NCBI GenBank assembly: GCA_017556665.1 | Contig: JAFYMJ010000280.1 | Location: 1 to 15,838 of the forward strand | Length of the DNA: 15,838 bases | Reading direction: 5' to 3' | Source: Bacteroidales bacterium | Lineage (GTDB): Bacteria > Bacteroidota > Bacteroidia > Bacteroidales > UBA932 | Shown here: positions 1 to 7,448 of the stretch, one piece after another | Numbering within the stretch: the stretch's first letter is position 1 | Layout: every line of letters starts with the position of its first letter | Position numbers and translations under genes: made by a program | Notes under the pieces: model-generated | Databases searched by the model: none | What the model saw: the letters and a program-made list of their open reading frames with translations, nothing else | Told to the model about the DNA's origin: nothing

Positions 1-46
1 AATAATGTTACATTAACAAAGGTTGTATCAAAGTAATTTATAGAGT

Positions 47-700
47 ATGAAAAAAGCACTATTAATTGTATCATTTGTATTTTGCTCAATAGCGGGCAAT
101 GCACAATCGTTTCTAAGTAAATTGTTAGACTCATCTAAAGTGAACAGTGGTACTGTAAGTTCTATCCTCAATAAGGTGGTTGATGGTGTTACGGGAGCAG
201 CTGACATTATGCCCATAGAGGGTACATGGGTTTACTCATCTCCTGAAATAAAATTCAAAAGTGACAATATTCTGGCAAGTTTGGGAGGAGAGGCAGTCTC
301 TGCCAAAATTGAGGGAGTCTTGGCAAAAGTGTATCCAAAGCTTGGTTTTGACCAGAATTGCAAATATGTATTCAATGCTGACTCTACATTTTCACACTCT
401 TTTAAGATAGCAGGTAAGGTTGTAAAACTGGATGGAACATATTCAATTGACAAATCAAACAAGAATATAGTATTCACATATAAAGTGTTTGGAAAGATAA
501 GTATAGGTAAGGTGAATGCATACTACACAAATACAGGGAGTTCCCTATCTATAGTATATGAAGCAGAAGTGTTGATAAAATTGCTTAAGAAGCTTGTGTC
601 TGCAGCAGGCAGTATATCATCTGCAGTGCCAATTTCTACAATAGAGGGGCTTCTTGACCAATACAAAGGATTGCAATTGGGATATAAATTGGTTAAATAG
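47..700 (+). CDS. Secreted DUF4923-type (lipocalin-like) protein
   Basis: A 217-residue exported protein of unknown function. Residues 1-19 form a Sec-type signal peptide (MKK followed by a hydrophobic stretch) ending at GNA before Gln20, with no lipobox, so the mature protein is probably periplasmic or secreted. The segment around residues 57-82, with IEGTWVYSSPEIKF and then a SDN..ASLGGE stretch, matches what I recall of the Bacteroidales DUF4923 family. Downstream, alternating hydrophobic and polar stretches (KYVFNADSTFSHSF, LDGTYSIDK, IVFTYKVFG) suggest a small beta-barrel or lipocalin-like fold, followed by a helical C-terminus. The start is the ATG directly before the signal peptide. 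Only 46 bases lie upstream in the window, and no clear promoter is seen in them. The gene converges on the minus-strand radical SAM gene with 3 nt between stops. Family assignment is from recalled motif similarity; the function is unknown. Confidence 0.8.
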   Translation: MKKALLIVSFVFCSIAGNAQSFLSKLLDSSKVNSGTVSSILNKVVDGVTGAADIMPIEGTWVYSSPEIKFKSDNILASLGGEAVSAKIEGVLAKVYPKLGFDQNCKYVFNADSTFSHSFKIAGKVVKLDGTYSIDKSNKNIVFTYKVFGKISIGKVNAYYTNTGSSLSIVYEAEVLIKLLKKLVSAAGSISSAVPISTIEGLLDQYKGLQLGYKLVK

Positions 701-703
701 GGG

Positions 704-1627
704 CTAAAGTGAGTATTTTGCACCTTGGAAAGTATCCCTTTCCTCCAATCTCTTTTCCAACATTCTAAGCAACTCTACATTTCTGACTTTGCCCCATGGG
801 GTAGAGCTTACAAAGCGAGGAGGAACCTCTCCGGCAAAACGTTCAATGTAAAGGTCTGGTCTTAGAAGTTCCAGGAAATCAACAAAGAAATTCAGATACT
901 CGTCAAGGGTAAACTGTACAAAATCATTAGGGAACTGCTTGAATTCTTCCTCCATAGCTGTTCCCTTAATTATTTGGAGCTGGTGGAATTTTACAGAATT
1001 CAATGGCAGTTTGTTAATGATTGGGGCCATTCCCATCAGTTCCTCCTTACTCTCTCCTGGCAGTCCAAATATAAAATGGGCTCCCTGATGTAATCCCCTG
1101 GCAGCAGTAGCCTCTACCGCTTTAACAGCCGTTTCAAAATTGTGCCCTCTGTTAATCCTTTTTAAAGTCTTGTCATAGCAAGACTCAATTCCATACTCAA
1201 TAATTACTATTTTTTCTGCCGATAATTCTTTAAAATAGTCCAACTTGTATTCATCTATACAGTCTGGCCTTGTGCCAACAACAATACCCTTCACCGACGG
1301 ATGCTCAAAAGCTTGGGCATAGATTTTCTTAAGGTCCTCCAGAGGGGCGTAAGTGTTTGAGTATGACTGGAAATATGCAAGATAATTCTCTGTGGTACGG
1401 TATCGGTTAAGGTGGAACTCTATCCCCTCATTGATTTGAGTTATTATAGGTTTGTCGGGAGTAGAATAATTTGGATGGAAGGCATCATTGTTGCAGTAAG
1501 TGCATCCTCCAAAACCAACTTTGCCATCTCTGTTAGGGCATGTAAAACCGGCGTCGATTACAATCTTTTGCAATCGACAACCGTATTTTTCCTTAAAGTA
1601 TCCAACAAAAGAATTGTATCTTTTCAT
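704..1627 (-). CDS. TIGR01212-family (YhcC-like) radical SAM protein
   Basis: A 307-residue cytoplasmic radical SAM enzyme of the YhcC/TIGR01212 group, which shares an Elp3-like core; its substrate is not established. The cluster-binding cysteines are C30, C42 and C45, in the spacing C-x11-C-x2-C within FTCPNRDG...GGCTYCN, typical of this group rather than the classical CxxxCxxC. Other family hallmarks are YFQSYSNTYAP (about residues 105-115), VVGTRPDCI (about 137-145), IEYGIES (about 164-170) and a glycine-rich HFIFGLPGES segment (about 200-209). The length is normal for the family and the protein looks intact. It lies 3 nt downstream of the YhcH-like gene on the same strand, so the two are probably co-transcribed. 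The start is the ATG giving MKRYNSFVGYFKEKYG, a typical family N-terminus. The reaction cannot be predicted from sequence. Confidence 0.92.
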   Translation of the reverse strand: MKRYNSFVGYFKEKYGCRLQKIVIDAGFTCPNRDGKVGFGGCTYCNNDAFHPNYSTPDKPIITQINEGIEFHLNRYRTTENYLAYFQSYSNTYAPLEDLKKIYAQAFEHPSVKGIVVGTRPDCIDEYKLDYFKELSAEKIVIIEYGIESCYDKTLKRINRGHNFETAVKAVEATAARGLHQGAHFIFGLPGESKEELMGMAPIINKLPLNSVKFHQLQIIKGTAMEEEFKQFPNDFVQFTLDEYLNFFVDFLELLRPDLYIERFAGEVPPRFVSSTPWGKVRNVELLRMLEKRLEERDTFQGAKYSL

Positions 1628-1630
1628 GAA

Positions 1631-2101
1631 TTAGTTAAGTCTGGATCTGTTGTTTCCAACGTGTACCTTAAACAGGGCCTTTTTGTATTTTCCAGAGCCA
1701 AGATATGGTGCGTGTGCATCAGCAGGGAAAATGATTGCAAGGTTCTTGACACCAAGTACAACATAATTCTCTGGCTCGTCGTTTACAAAAGCTATATCTG
1801 TTGCCTCTGAGTATTTTGAATTCTCTGTGTCACATTTGCCTCTGTCTTTAAGTCCAATTGTTTCAGATCCTTCTAAAAGAACATGGATGTCTATGTATGA
1901 ATCATGTATTTCCATCTTTGCATCTTCTATGTTCTTTAGCTCTCCCTCAACAATGTCGCAATACACTCTTTTTCCGTCAATCTCATATGTTCCAACAGGC
2001 AAAGTCTGCAAATCGTTCTTTCTTATGAATTGATATACTTTATCGAATCCCTCTTGAAGAGATTGATATTTTTCAAAACTTTTAAGTGAATCAAGTATCA
2101 T
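1631..2101 (-). CDS. YhcH/YjgK/YiaL family (DUF386) protein
   Basis: A 156-residue cytosolic protein of the YhcH/YjgK/YiaL family, a cupin-like fold. Members include EbgC, and some are linked to anomerisation or processing of sugars such as sialic acid derivatives. Visible family features are the DSLKSFEKYQ start, the E64/H66 and H73 cluster in MEIHDSYIDIHVLLEG (likely metal ligands) and the FPADAHAP segment with H130. I chose the ATG at 2101 rather than the in-frame ATG at 2179. The first 26 residues of the longer version are low-complexity and unlike the family, and a promoter-like box lies inside that extension. It is the first gene of a two-gene minus-strand unit with the radical SAM gene. 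Family assignment is firm; the sugar substrate is not deducible, and no sialic acid catabolic genes are nearby. Confidence 0.9.
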   Translation of the reverse strand: MILDSLKSFEKYQSLQEGFDKVYQFIRKNDLQTLPVGTYEIDGKRVYCDIVEGELKNIEDAKMEIHDSYIDIHVLLEGSETIGLKDRGKCDTENSKYSEATDIAFVNDEPENYVVLGVKNLAIIFPADAHAPYLGSGKYKKALFKVHVGNNRSRLN

Positions 2102-2129
2102 TGTTATATTTTTTGTATTAAAAATGTAT

Positions 2130-2138
2130 GCAAATATA
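2130..2138 (-). promoter_or_regulatory. Bacteroidota -7 promoter box for the YhcH-like gene
   Basis: Read on the minus strand, this is TATATTTGC, a full match to the Bacteroidota -7 consensus TAnnTTTG. It lies about 29 bases before the chosen ATG at 2101, which fits a short leader. No convincing -33 TTG element sits at the usual distance, so this is a probable rather than proven promoter. It overlaps the divergent regulatory region of the NlpC/P60 gene. Confidence 0.5.
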
Positions 2139-2149
2139 TGGTTTTTTAC

Positions 2150-2157
2150 TACATTTG
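2150..2157 (+). promoter_or_regulatory. Bacteroidota -7 promoter box for the NlpC/P60 gene
   Basis: The sequence TACATTTG matches the Bacteroidota -7 consensus TAnnTTTG and lies about 47 bases before the ATG at 2204. The -33 element is weak (TATG at 2127-2130 at roughly the right spacing). It would drive the NlpC/P60-epimerase unit, divergently from the box at 2130-2138. Confidence 0.5.
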
Positions 2158-2203
2158 TAAATACGAAATTTAATATCATCCATTGTTATACCTTAAAAAG
2201 TTT

Positions 2204-3418
2204 ATGAAAAAAATTTTATTCCTTGCATGTCTGCCTGTAGTTGCTTTGTACAGCTGCTGCGGTAATGGCGATAAAACACAAGAAACATTCGGAAAAGTAT
2301 TTAAAGAGGTTAAGGCTGAGTATGCTCCAGATTCAAGAAGCAAGACTTTTGATCTTAGTATTGAGAAAGTTGGCCAAGACTATGTTTTAAGAGGTTCAAC
2401 TAACCAACCAGAGGCAAAGGCAGCTTTAGAGAAAGCATTGGCTGATGCAGGTGTTAAAGCATTGGATAGCATAAAGATGCTTCCAGATGCTGCTTTGGAA
2501 GGTAAAATTTATGGCGTTTCAACACAATCTGTAATCAACTTCCGTACAAGTGGAAAATATAGCGCAGAGTCTGCAACTCAAGTTATGATGGGAACACCTC
2601 TTCAAGTTCTTGAGAAAAAAGGTGGTTGGACACGTGCAATTACTCCAGAGGGTTACATTTCTTGGGTTACATCTGGCAGTATCGCTTATATGGATAAAGC
2701 AGAGTATGATGCATATATGGCTGCAAAGAAAGTTGTTGTAATTACAAAATATACAACAATGTATGAGCAACCAAACGTTGGTAGCCAAATGGTCAGCGAT
2801 GTAGTTTGGGGCAATATTCTATTGGATTTGGGTACTCAAGGCGCATGGCAAAAAGTATCTATTGCAGATGGTAGAGTAGGTTATATTCAAAAAGCATTTG
2901 TTACAGACTTTGAGAAATGGGTAGAGAGCCGTAACCCTACAGCTGACAATATTATTGAAACTGCAAAACAATTCATTGGCGTTCCATACATGTGGGGTGG
3001 TACATCAATCAAAGCTGTTGATTGCAGTGGATTTATGAAATCTTCATATTTCTTGAATGGCGTTGTATTGGCTAGAGATGCTTCTCAACAATGTTTGACT
3101 GGTGATGATGTGGATATTAAAGAGTATGTTGATGGTGGTAACCATACAGTAGAGGCTCTTAAAAATCTACAGAAAGGCGATTTGATTTTCTTTGGCAGAA
3201 AGGCTACTGCAGAGCAAAAAGAGAGAATCACTCACGTTGGTATGTATATTGGAAACGGTATATTCATTCACTCAGCAACAAAAGTTAGAATCAACAGCCT
3301 TATTCCAACAGACGAGAATTATTACGATGGTTCAAAGAGACTTGTTAGAGCTCAAAGAGTTATTGGTAATGTAGATAACGGTAAAGGCGTTATGTCTGTT
3401 AAATCACTATACTTTTAA
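2204..3418 (+). CDS. NlpC/P60 cell-wall endopeptidase lipoprotein with SH3-like domains
   Basis: A 404-residue exported peptidase predicted to cleave gamma-D-Glu-diamino acid bonds in peptidoglycan peptides, as in the dipeptidyl-peptidase VI type of NlpC/P60 enzymes. Residues 1-17 form a signal peptide with a lipobox-like LYSC ending at C18, so it is probably a lipoprotein, although Tyr at -2 is not ideal. A helical segment (about 25-95) is followed by two bacterial SH3-like domains (about 98-165 and 176-235) and a C-terminal NlpC/P60 domain (about 247-390). The catalytic Cys is C274 in VDCSGF; H344 in THVGMYIG is the catalytic His and H356 in FIHSA the probable third polar residue. I chose ATG 2204 over an in-frame TTG at 2183 because the signal peptide begins there. 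The epimerase gene follows 31 bases later, so the pair forms a muropeptide-processing unit. Catalytic residues are intact. Confidence 0.92.
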   Translation: MKKILFLACLPVVALYSCCGNGDKTQETFGKVFKEVKAEYAPDSRSKTFDLSIEKVGQDYVLRGSTNQPEAKAALEKALADAGVKALDSIKMLPDAALEGKIYGVSTQSVINFRTSGKYSAESATQVMMGTPLQVLEKKGGWTRAITPEGYISWVTSGSIAYMDKAEYDAYMAAKKVVVITKYTTMYEQPNVGSQMVSDVVWGNILLDLGTQGAWQKVSIADGRVGYIQKAFVTDFEKWVESRNPTADNIIETAKQFIGVPYMWGGTSIKAVDCSGFMKSSYFLNGVVLARDASQQCLTGDDVDIKEYVDGGNHTVEALKNLQKGDLIFFGRKATAEQKERITHVGMYIGNGIFIHSATKVRINSLIPTDENYYDGSKRLVRAQRVIGNVDNGKGVMSVKSLYF

Positions 3419-3449
3419 TTGAATAAATCAAAAACACATATTTACAATT

Positions 3450-4616
3450 ATGAAAACTGATAGAAGATCATTCCTTAAGTCTGCAGGTTTGCTAACAGCC
3501 GCTGCAACTGTAATTAATCCGGTAGATATTTTTGCAAGTGCACAAAAAGGTAAAAAGGCTGCTGGAAGCAAGAAAATGGAACTAACTTGGATTCCATATG
3601 ATGCTAAGATGAAGCATACTTTTACTATTGCAAATTCATCAAGAACACATACTCCTCTAGTACTTACCAAAATAACTTATGATGGATATGAGGGTTATGG
3701 TGAGGCATCTATGCCACCATACTTAGGTGAGAGCCAGGCTTCAGTTTTGGAGTTCCTAAAAAGAGTAAATTTAGGCCAATTCTCATCTCCATTTATGATT
3801 GAGGATATTACCAAATACGTAGATTCCATTACAAGTTACAACTGTGCTGCAAAAGCTGCTGTTGATATTGCTTTGCACGATTTGGTAGGTAAGATGTTAG
3901 GTCAACCATGGTGGAAAATCTGGGGTTGGGATCCTACAACTTGTCCTAACACTTCATTTACTGTAGGTTTGGATACAGAGGATGTTGTAAGAGAGAAAAC
4001 TAAAGAGGCTGCTCCATACAAAGTAATTAAAGTTAAATTAGGTAGAACAGAGGAGCAAGATAAAATGATGATCAATACAATCAGATCTGTGACTGATACT
4101 GTAATTTGTGTTGATGCTAACCAAGGTTGGAAAGACAAATATTATGCTCTTGATATGATTCACTGGCTAAATGAGCGTAATGTTAATATGATTGAGCAAC
4201 CTATGTCTAAATATGCTTTAGATCAAACAGCATGGTTAACAGAGAGATCTCCACTTCCAATCATTGCAGATGAGGCTTGCCAAAGATTGACTGACGTTAA
4301 GAAACTTCATGGTGCATACCACGGAATCAATATTAAACTTATGAAATGTACTGGTCTAAGAGAGGCTAGAGAGATGGTGTCTCTTGCTCAATCTTTAGAT
4401 ATGAAGTTGATGGTTGGTTGTATGAGCGAAACTTCTTGTGCAATCTCTGCAGGTGCTCAAATTGCTCCTAAGACAGAGTGGGCAGACCTAGATGGTAACG
4501 TACTTATTGCCAACGATTGCTTTGGTGGTGGTATGAAAGTGGTTGATGGTAAAGTTACTTTATCAGATGCTCCAGGTTTAGGTCTTGAGATTACTAAAGA
4601 TACTCCAAAATTCTAA
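3450..4616 (+). CDS. Dipeptide epimerase (L-Ala-D/L-Glu type), enolase superfamily, Tat-like signal
   Basis: A 388-residue member of the muconate-lactonising branch of the enolase superfamily. It is expected to epimerise L-Ala-D-Glu or a related dipeptide released from peptidoglycan. Catalytic features are all present: the KVK pair K194/K196, metal ligands D222 (VDANQGW), E249 (MIEQP) and D274 (IADEAC), the opposing catalytic lysine K296 (GINIKLMKC), and the DLD motif at D346/D348, which binds the dipeptide amino group in this family. The N-terminus has a twin-arginine-like motif (DRRSFLK, R5-R6), a hydrophobic stretch and an ASA|Q cleavage site near residue 31, so it is probably exported folded to the periplasm. 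It follows the NlpC/P60 gene by 31 bases without a clear promoter, so the two probably share a transcript. Enzyme class is firm; the exact dipeptide preference is inferred from context. Confidence 0.93.
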   Translation: MKTDRRSFLKSAGLLTAAATVINPVDIFASAQKGKKAAGSKKMELTWIPYDAKMKHTFTIANSSRTHTPLVLTKITYDGYEGYGEASMPPYLGESQASVLEFLKRVNLGQFSSPFMIEDITKYVDSITSYNCAAKAAVDIALHDLVGKMLGQPWWKIWGWDPTTCPNTSFTVGLDTEDVVREKTKEAAPYKVIKVKLGRTEEQDKMMINTIRSVTDTVICVDANQGWKDKYYALDMIHWLNERNVNMIEQPMSKYALDQTAWLTERSPLPIIADEACQRLTDVKKLHGAYHGINIKLMKCTGLREAREMVSLAQSLDMKLMVGCMSETSCAISAGAQIAPKTEWADLDGNVLIANDCFGGGMKVVDGKVTLSDAPGLGLEITKDTPKF

Positions 4617-4633
4617 AATCAATATAATTTTAA

Positions 4634-4642
4634 TACCTTTGC
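4634..4642 (+). promoter_or_regulatory. Bacteroidota -7 promoter box for the 93-residue protein
   Basis: TACCTTTGC is a full match to the Bacteroidota -7 consensus, placed 25 bases before the next ATG, in the 51-base gap after the epimerase stop codon. No TTG is found at the expected -33 position, so strength is uncertain. Some transcription of the small gene may also come by read-through from the epimerase. Confidence 0.5.
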
Positions 4643-4667
4643 GGTGTTTAATTTAAAACCATAAGAA

Positions 4668-4949
4668 ATGGCAAATTTAAGAGTTATTAAAAAAGATGTT
4701 GTTTATCTTGTTAATGAGGTAATATCTGATTGTTGGGTTTACACATTTTTTAACGGAGATAAAAACAAAGAAGAGGTTAATAAAATTGTGATTGATGCTA
4801 TTGAGTTAGGTGATAACATCTTTGAGCAAATTAATCATTATCCAAAAGATGATGCAAAAACTACAAAACAACATTTTGCAGCATTAAATGCAAAACTGTT
4901 GGAGGGAGTAGATGCATTGTTTGAGAGATTAAGTGCATTAAGTAAATAA
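4668..4949 (+). CDS. Small helical protein of unknown function (93 aa)
   Basis: I do not recognise a named family. The 93-residue product has no signal peptide or membrane segment and is probably cytosolic. It appears all-helical: an N-terminal amphipathic stretch (MANLRVIKKDVVYLVNEVI), a WVYTFF aromatic patch with a single Cys at 22, a helix at about 34-56, and a C-terminal helix at about 65-92 rich in Ala, Leu and Glu. Base and codon usage match the neighbouring genes (GAG for Glu, AAA for Lys), and the reading frame is clean from start to stop, which supports a real gene. It has its own promoter-like box upstream and a strong terminator 21 bases after its stop, so it may be expressed as a short single-gene message as well as the tail of the muropeptide unit. 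The AT-rich leader before the ATG lacks a Shine-Dalgarno sequence. Confidence 0.8.
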   Translation: MANLRVIKKDVVYLVNEVISDCWVYTFFNGDKNKEEVNKIVIDAIELGDNIFEQINHYPKDDAKTTKQHFAALNAKLLEGVDALFERLSALSK

Positions 4950-4969
4950 TCTTAGTCCAAATATCAGAG

Positions 4970-5004
4970 GTGGTTGAGTCAAACAGGCTCAACCACTTTT
5001 TTTT
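4970..5004 (+). terminator. Strong intrinsic terminator
   Basis: A perfect 9-bp stem pairs GTGGTTGAG (4970-4978) with CTCAACCAC (4988-4996). Inner C-G and wobble pairs can close the loop to about 5 bases, and eight T residues follow (4997-5004). It ends the muropeptide/93-residue-protein unit and separates it from guaB. Confidence 0.92.
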
Positions 5005-5036
5005 AGATACCTTGTCTTTGGATATATGCTTAGTAT

Positions 5037-5067
5037 TTTGAATGTTTAATATTTTTTGTAATTTTGC
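5037..5067 (+). promoter_or_regulatory. Bacteroidota-type promoter of the guaB operon
   Basis: A -33 element TTTG at 5037-5040 is separated by 18 bases from a -7 element TAATTTTG at 5059-5066 (followed by C). Both match the Bacteroidota consensus at near-standard spacing. Transcription should start around 5072, giving a leader of only about 15 bases before the guaB ATG, which leaves no room for a purine riboswitch. The position directly after a terminator supports independent initiation here. Confidence 0.78.
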
Positions 5068-5086
5068 TCATTAAAATTTTTAGTAT

Positions 5087-6559
5087 ATGCATCAATCAAT
5101 CGCTAATAGATTTATTCCGGATGGTTTCACATTTGATGATGTGCTTTTAGTTCCGGCCCGTTCTGAGGTGTTACCTAGAGAGGTTAACATTGCGTCTCAT
5201 TTCTCAAGAGATATTATTTTGCAGACTCCTATAGTTTCTGCGGCAATGGATACTGTAACTGAATCGCAACTTGCAATTTCTATTGCCAGATCTGGCGGTA
5301 TTGGAGTAATCCATAAAAATATGCCTATTGAAAAGCAAATGGAGCATATCAGAAAGGTAAAAAGAGCAGAGAACGGAATGATATATGATCCTATTACAAT
5401 TAAGGCAGATGACTTGGTTTCTGATGCTCTTAGATTGATGAGAGAGAATCATATTGGAGGAATTCCTGTTGTTGATGAAAGCAATAAACTTATTGGTATT
5501 GTAACAAACAGAGATTTACGTTTTGTAAGTAATTTGAATACTCCTATTAAGGATGTTATGACAAAAGAGAATTTGATTACTGCCCAAAACGGAACAAGTT
5601 TGTCTCAAGCAACAGAAATCTTACAAAAATATAGAATTGAGAAGTTACCTGTAATTGAAAAGGATGGTACTTTGGTAGGTCTTATTACATATAAGGACAT
5701 TACTAAGGTTAAGGATAATCCAATTGCAAGTAAAGACTCTAAAGGAAGATTGTTGGCTGCTGCTGCTGTTGGAGTTGGAGCTGACAGTATAGAGAAGGTT
5801 GAGATGCTTGCTTCTGCAGATGTAGATGCTGTAGTTGTTGATACTGCTCACGGTCACTCTGTATATGTACTAAAAATTATTAAAGAGATTAAGGCTGCAT
5901 TCCCTCATATTCAAGTGATTGCCGGCAATATTGCAACAGCAGAGGCTGCTAAAGCTCTGGCTGAGTGCGGTGTTGATGGTGTAAAAGTTGGTATTGGACC
6001 AGGTTCAATCTGTACAACCAGAGTTGTTGCTGGTGTAGGTGTACCTCAATTGACAGCTGTAATGATGGCAGCAGAGGCTTTGAAAGGAACAGGTATTCCA
6101 ATCATTGCAGATGGTGGTATCAGATACTCTGGAGATATAGTAAAAGCGTTGGCTGGTGGTGCAAGCACAATTATGGCAGGATCTTTGTTTGCAGGAGTAG
6201 AGGAGTCTCCAGGAGAGACAATCATTCTTAATGGTAGAAAGTTCAAATCATATAGAGGAATGGGTTCTTTAGAGGCAATGCAAAAAGGTTCTAAAGACAG
6301 ATATTTCCAAGATATGGAGGAGGATATTAAGAAACTTGTTCCAGAGGGAATAGTTGCACAAGTTCCTTATAAAGGTACACTTAGTGAGGTGATATATCAA
6401 TTGGTAGGTGGATTGAGAGCTGGTATGGGATATTGTGGAGCTAAAGATATTGAAACTTTAAGAGAGGCAAAATTCATTAAGATTACCTCTGCAGGAATGA
6501 TTGAGAATCACCCTCACGATGTTACAATTACAAGAGAGGCTCCTAACTATAGTAGGTAA
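5087..6559 (+). CDS. guaB: IMP dehydrogenase
   Basis: A 490-residue cytosolic enzyme that oxidises IMP to XMP with NAD+, the committed step of GTP synthesis. Full bacterial architecture is visible: an N-terminal TIM-barrel part (about 8-92, with [10 protein letters not shown] and [12 protein letters not shown]), a CBS-domain pair (about 97-207) and the rest of the barrel. The catalytic loop GPGSICTTR holds the active-site C309. D252 in VVDTAHGHS contacts the nicotinamide ribose in homologues, and the DRYFQ flap provides the Arg-Tyr dyad (R405/Y406). The conserved [11 protein letters not shown] and [10 protein letters not shown] segments are intact. The stretch after the flap reads [11 protein letters not shown], where many homologues have EGIEGRV; this is probably lineage variation. 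It is the first gene after a strong promoter and is followed 19 bases later by envelope-biogenesis genes on the same strand. Confidence 0.98.
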   Translation: MHQSIANRFIPDGFTFDDVLLVPARSEVLPREVNIASHFSRDIILQTPIVSAAMDTVTESQLAISIARSGGIGVIHKNMPIEKQMEHIRKVKRAENGMIYDPITIKADDLVSDALRLMRENHIGGIPVVDESNKLIGIVTNRDLRFVSNLNTPIKDVMTKENLITAQNGTSLSQATEILQKYRIEKLPVIEKDGTLVGLITYKDITKVKDNPIASKDSKGRLLAAAAVGVGADSIEKVEMLASADVDAVVVDTAHGHSVYVLKIIKEIKAAFPHIQVIAGNIATAEAAKALAECGVDGVKVGIGPGSICTTRVVAGVGVPQLTAVMMAAEALKGTGIPIIADGGIRYSGDIVKALAGGASTIMAGSLFAGVEESPGETIILNGRKFKSYRGMGSLEAMQKGSKDRYFQDMEEDIKKLVPEGIVAQVPYKGTLSEVIYQLVGGLRAGMGYCGAKDIETLREAKFIKITSAGMIENHPHDVTITREAPNYSR

Positions 6560-6578
6560 TCTTTGCAATTTAACATTA

Positions 6579-7448
6579 ATGTATAGAGTTTTTATTATAA
6601 TAACTGCAACCCTTTTAATTTGCTCATGTAGCTTTTACGAATCTGTTTCTAAAGGCGAGCCTGTTGCGCAAGTTGGAGGGGTTGCGTTATATAAAAGCGA
6701 CATACAGAAAATACTTCCGGTAGGTGTCTCTAAAGAGGACAGTACATTATTGGTAAACAATTATATAGAGTCTTGGGCAAAAAGGGAGTTGCTTCTGATG
6801 AAAGCTCAGGAACAGTTGCCAGAGAAAGATAAAGATGTTGCCAAACTGCTGGAAGATTACAGAACTCAGTTGCTTGTTTTTAGGTATGAGAACATGTTTG
6901 TGAATGAGAGATTGGATACAGTAGTATCACAAAAAGAGAGAGAGGAGTATTATAATCTGCATTTAAAGAGTTATGTAACCAAAAATGGGATTATAAAAGG
7001 AAGGGTTATTAATATGCATAACAGTTCTCCAAAGATTAAGGAATTGGAGAGATTGCTTTCAAAGGAAGATGTAAATAGCATTGTTGAGGTTGAGCAGTTA
7101 GGATATTCGTCATCTTACAAGTACAATAATTTTAATGATGAGTGGGTGGATCTTGCAGTAGTTGCAAAGGAGATGGGGATTGTTTTGTCAGATTTGCAGA
7201 AAGAGCTGGCTAAGAAAAAAACACCGTATTTTAAATACAAGGATTCCTTGAATACAAGTTATCTGCAGACATTTGAATATGTTATGGCAGGAGAAATCAC
7301 TCCTTTGGAGTATAACAGCGAGAGTATTAAGGATATAATTATTAGTAAAAGGAAGAAAGATTTGCTGCAGAAATTGCAGAGTGATATATATAAGGAAGCA
7401 TTAGAAAATAAAAAAATAAAAATTATAGAAAATGAGAAAGCTGATTAG
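6579..7448 (+). CDS. SurA-like lipoprotein lacking an evident PPIase domain
   Basis: A 289-residue probable periplasmic lipoprotein related to SurA/PpiC-type chaperones. The signal peptide ends in a lipobox (ICSC, lipidated C17). Residues 27-110 resemble a SurA N-terminal chaperone region, with VAQVGGVALYKSDIQ, NNYIESWAKRELLLMKA and a long helix. Residues about 235-285 (GEITPLEYNSESIKDIII, then a charged helix) resemble the closing helix of this family. The middle (about 125-230), where a parvulin domain would sit, lacks the typical RHIL start and the GG-x-L/GF-H-I motifs, so it is probably not an active isomerase. I chose ATG 6579 over an in-frame ATG at 6501 inside guaB because the signal peptide starts there. 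Its last 17 bases overlap surA, which suggests coupled translation and a shared role in outer-membrane protein folding. Family placement is by resemblance. Confidence 0.78.
   Translation: MYRVFIIITATLLICSCSFYESVSKGEPVAQVGGVALYKSDIQKILPVGVSKEDSTLLVNNYIESWAKRELLLMKAQEQLPEKDKDVAKLLEDYRTQLLVFRYENMFVNERLDTVVSQKEREEYYNLHLKSYVTKNGIIKGRVINMHNSSPKIKELERLLSKEDVNSIVEVEQLGYSSSYKYNNFNDEWVDLAVVAKEMGIVLSDLQKELAKKKTPYFKYKDSLNTSYLQTFEYVMAGEITPLEYNSESIKDIIISKRKKDLLQKLQSDIYKEALENKKIKIIENEKAD

Noticed and set aside
1..46. Promoter before the DUF4923-type gene
   Set aside because: Only 46 bases are available, and the nearest candidate (TAATTTAT) misses the conserved TTTG.
1412..1810. Plus-strand open frame of 132 codons antisense to the radical SAM and YhcH-like genes
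   Set aside because: It overlaps two well-supported genes on the other strand, has no promoter, and its product has no recognisable domain.
2183..2203. TTG start extending the NlpC/P60 protein by seven residues
   Set aside because: The ATG at 2204 begins a proper signal peptide (MKK plus hydrophobic stretch); the extension would disrupt it.
5005..5086. Purine riboswitch ahead of guaB
   Set aside because: The predicted start of transcription leaves only about 15 bases of leader, and no conserved aptamer pairing is seen in the gap.
6557..6566. Possible promoter box TAATCTTTGC between guaB and the lipoprotein gene
   Set aside because: Spacing between TA and TTTG is three bases instead of two, no -33 element is visible, and the box overlaps the guaB stop codon; an internal promoter is possible but not supported.
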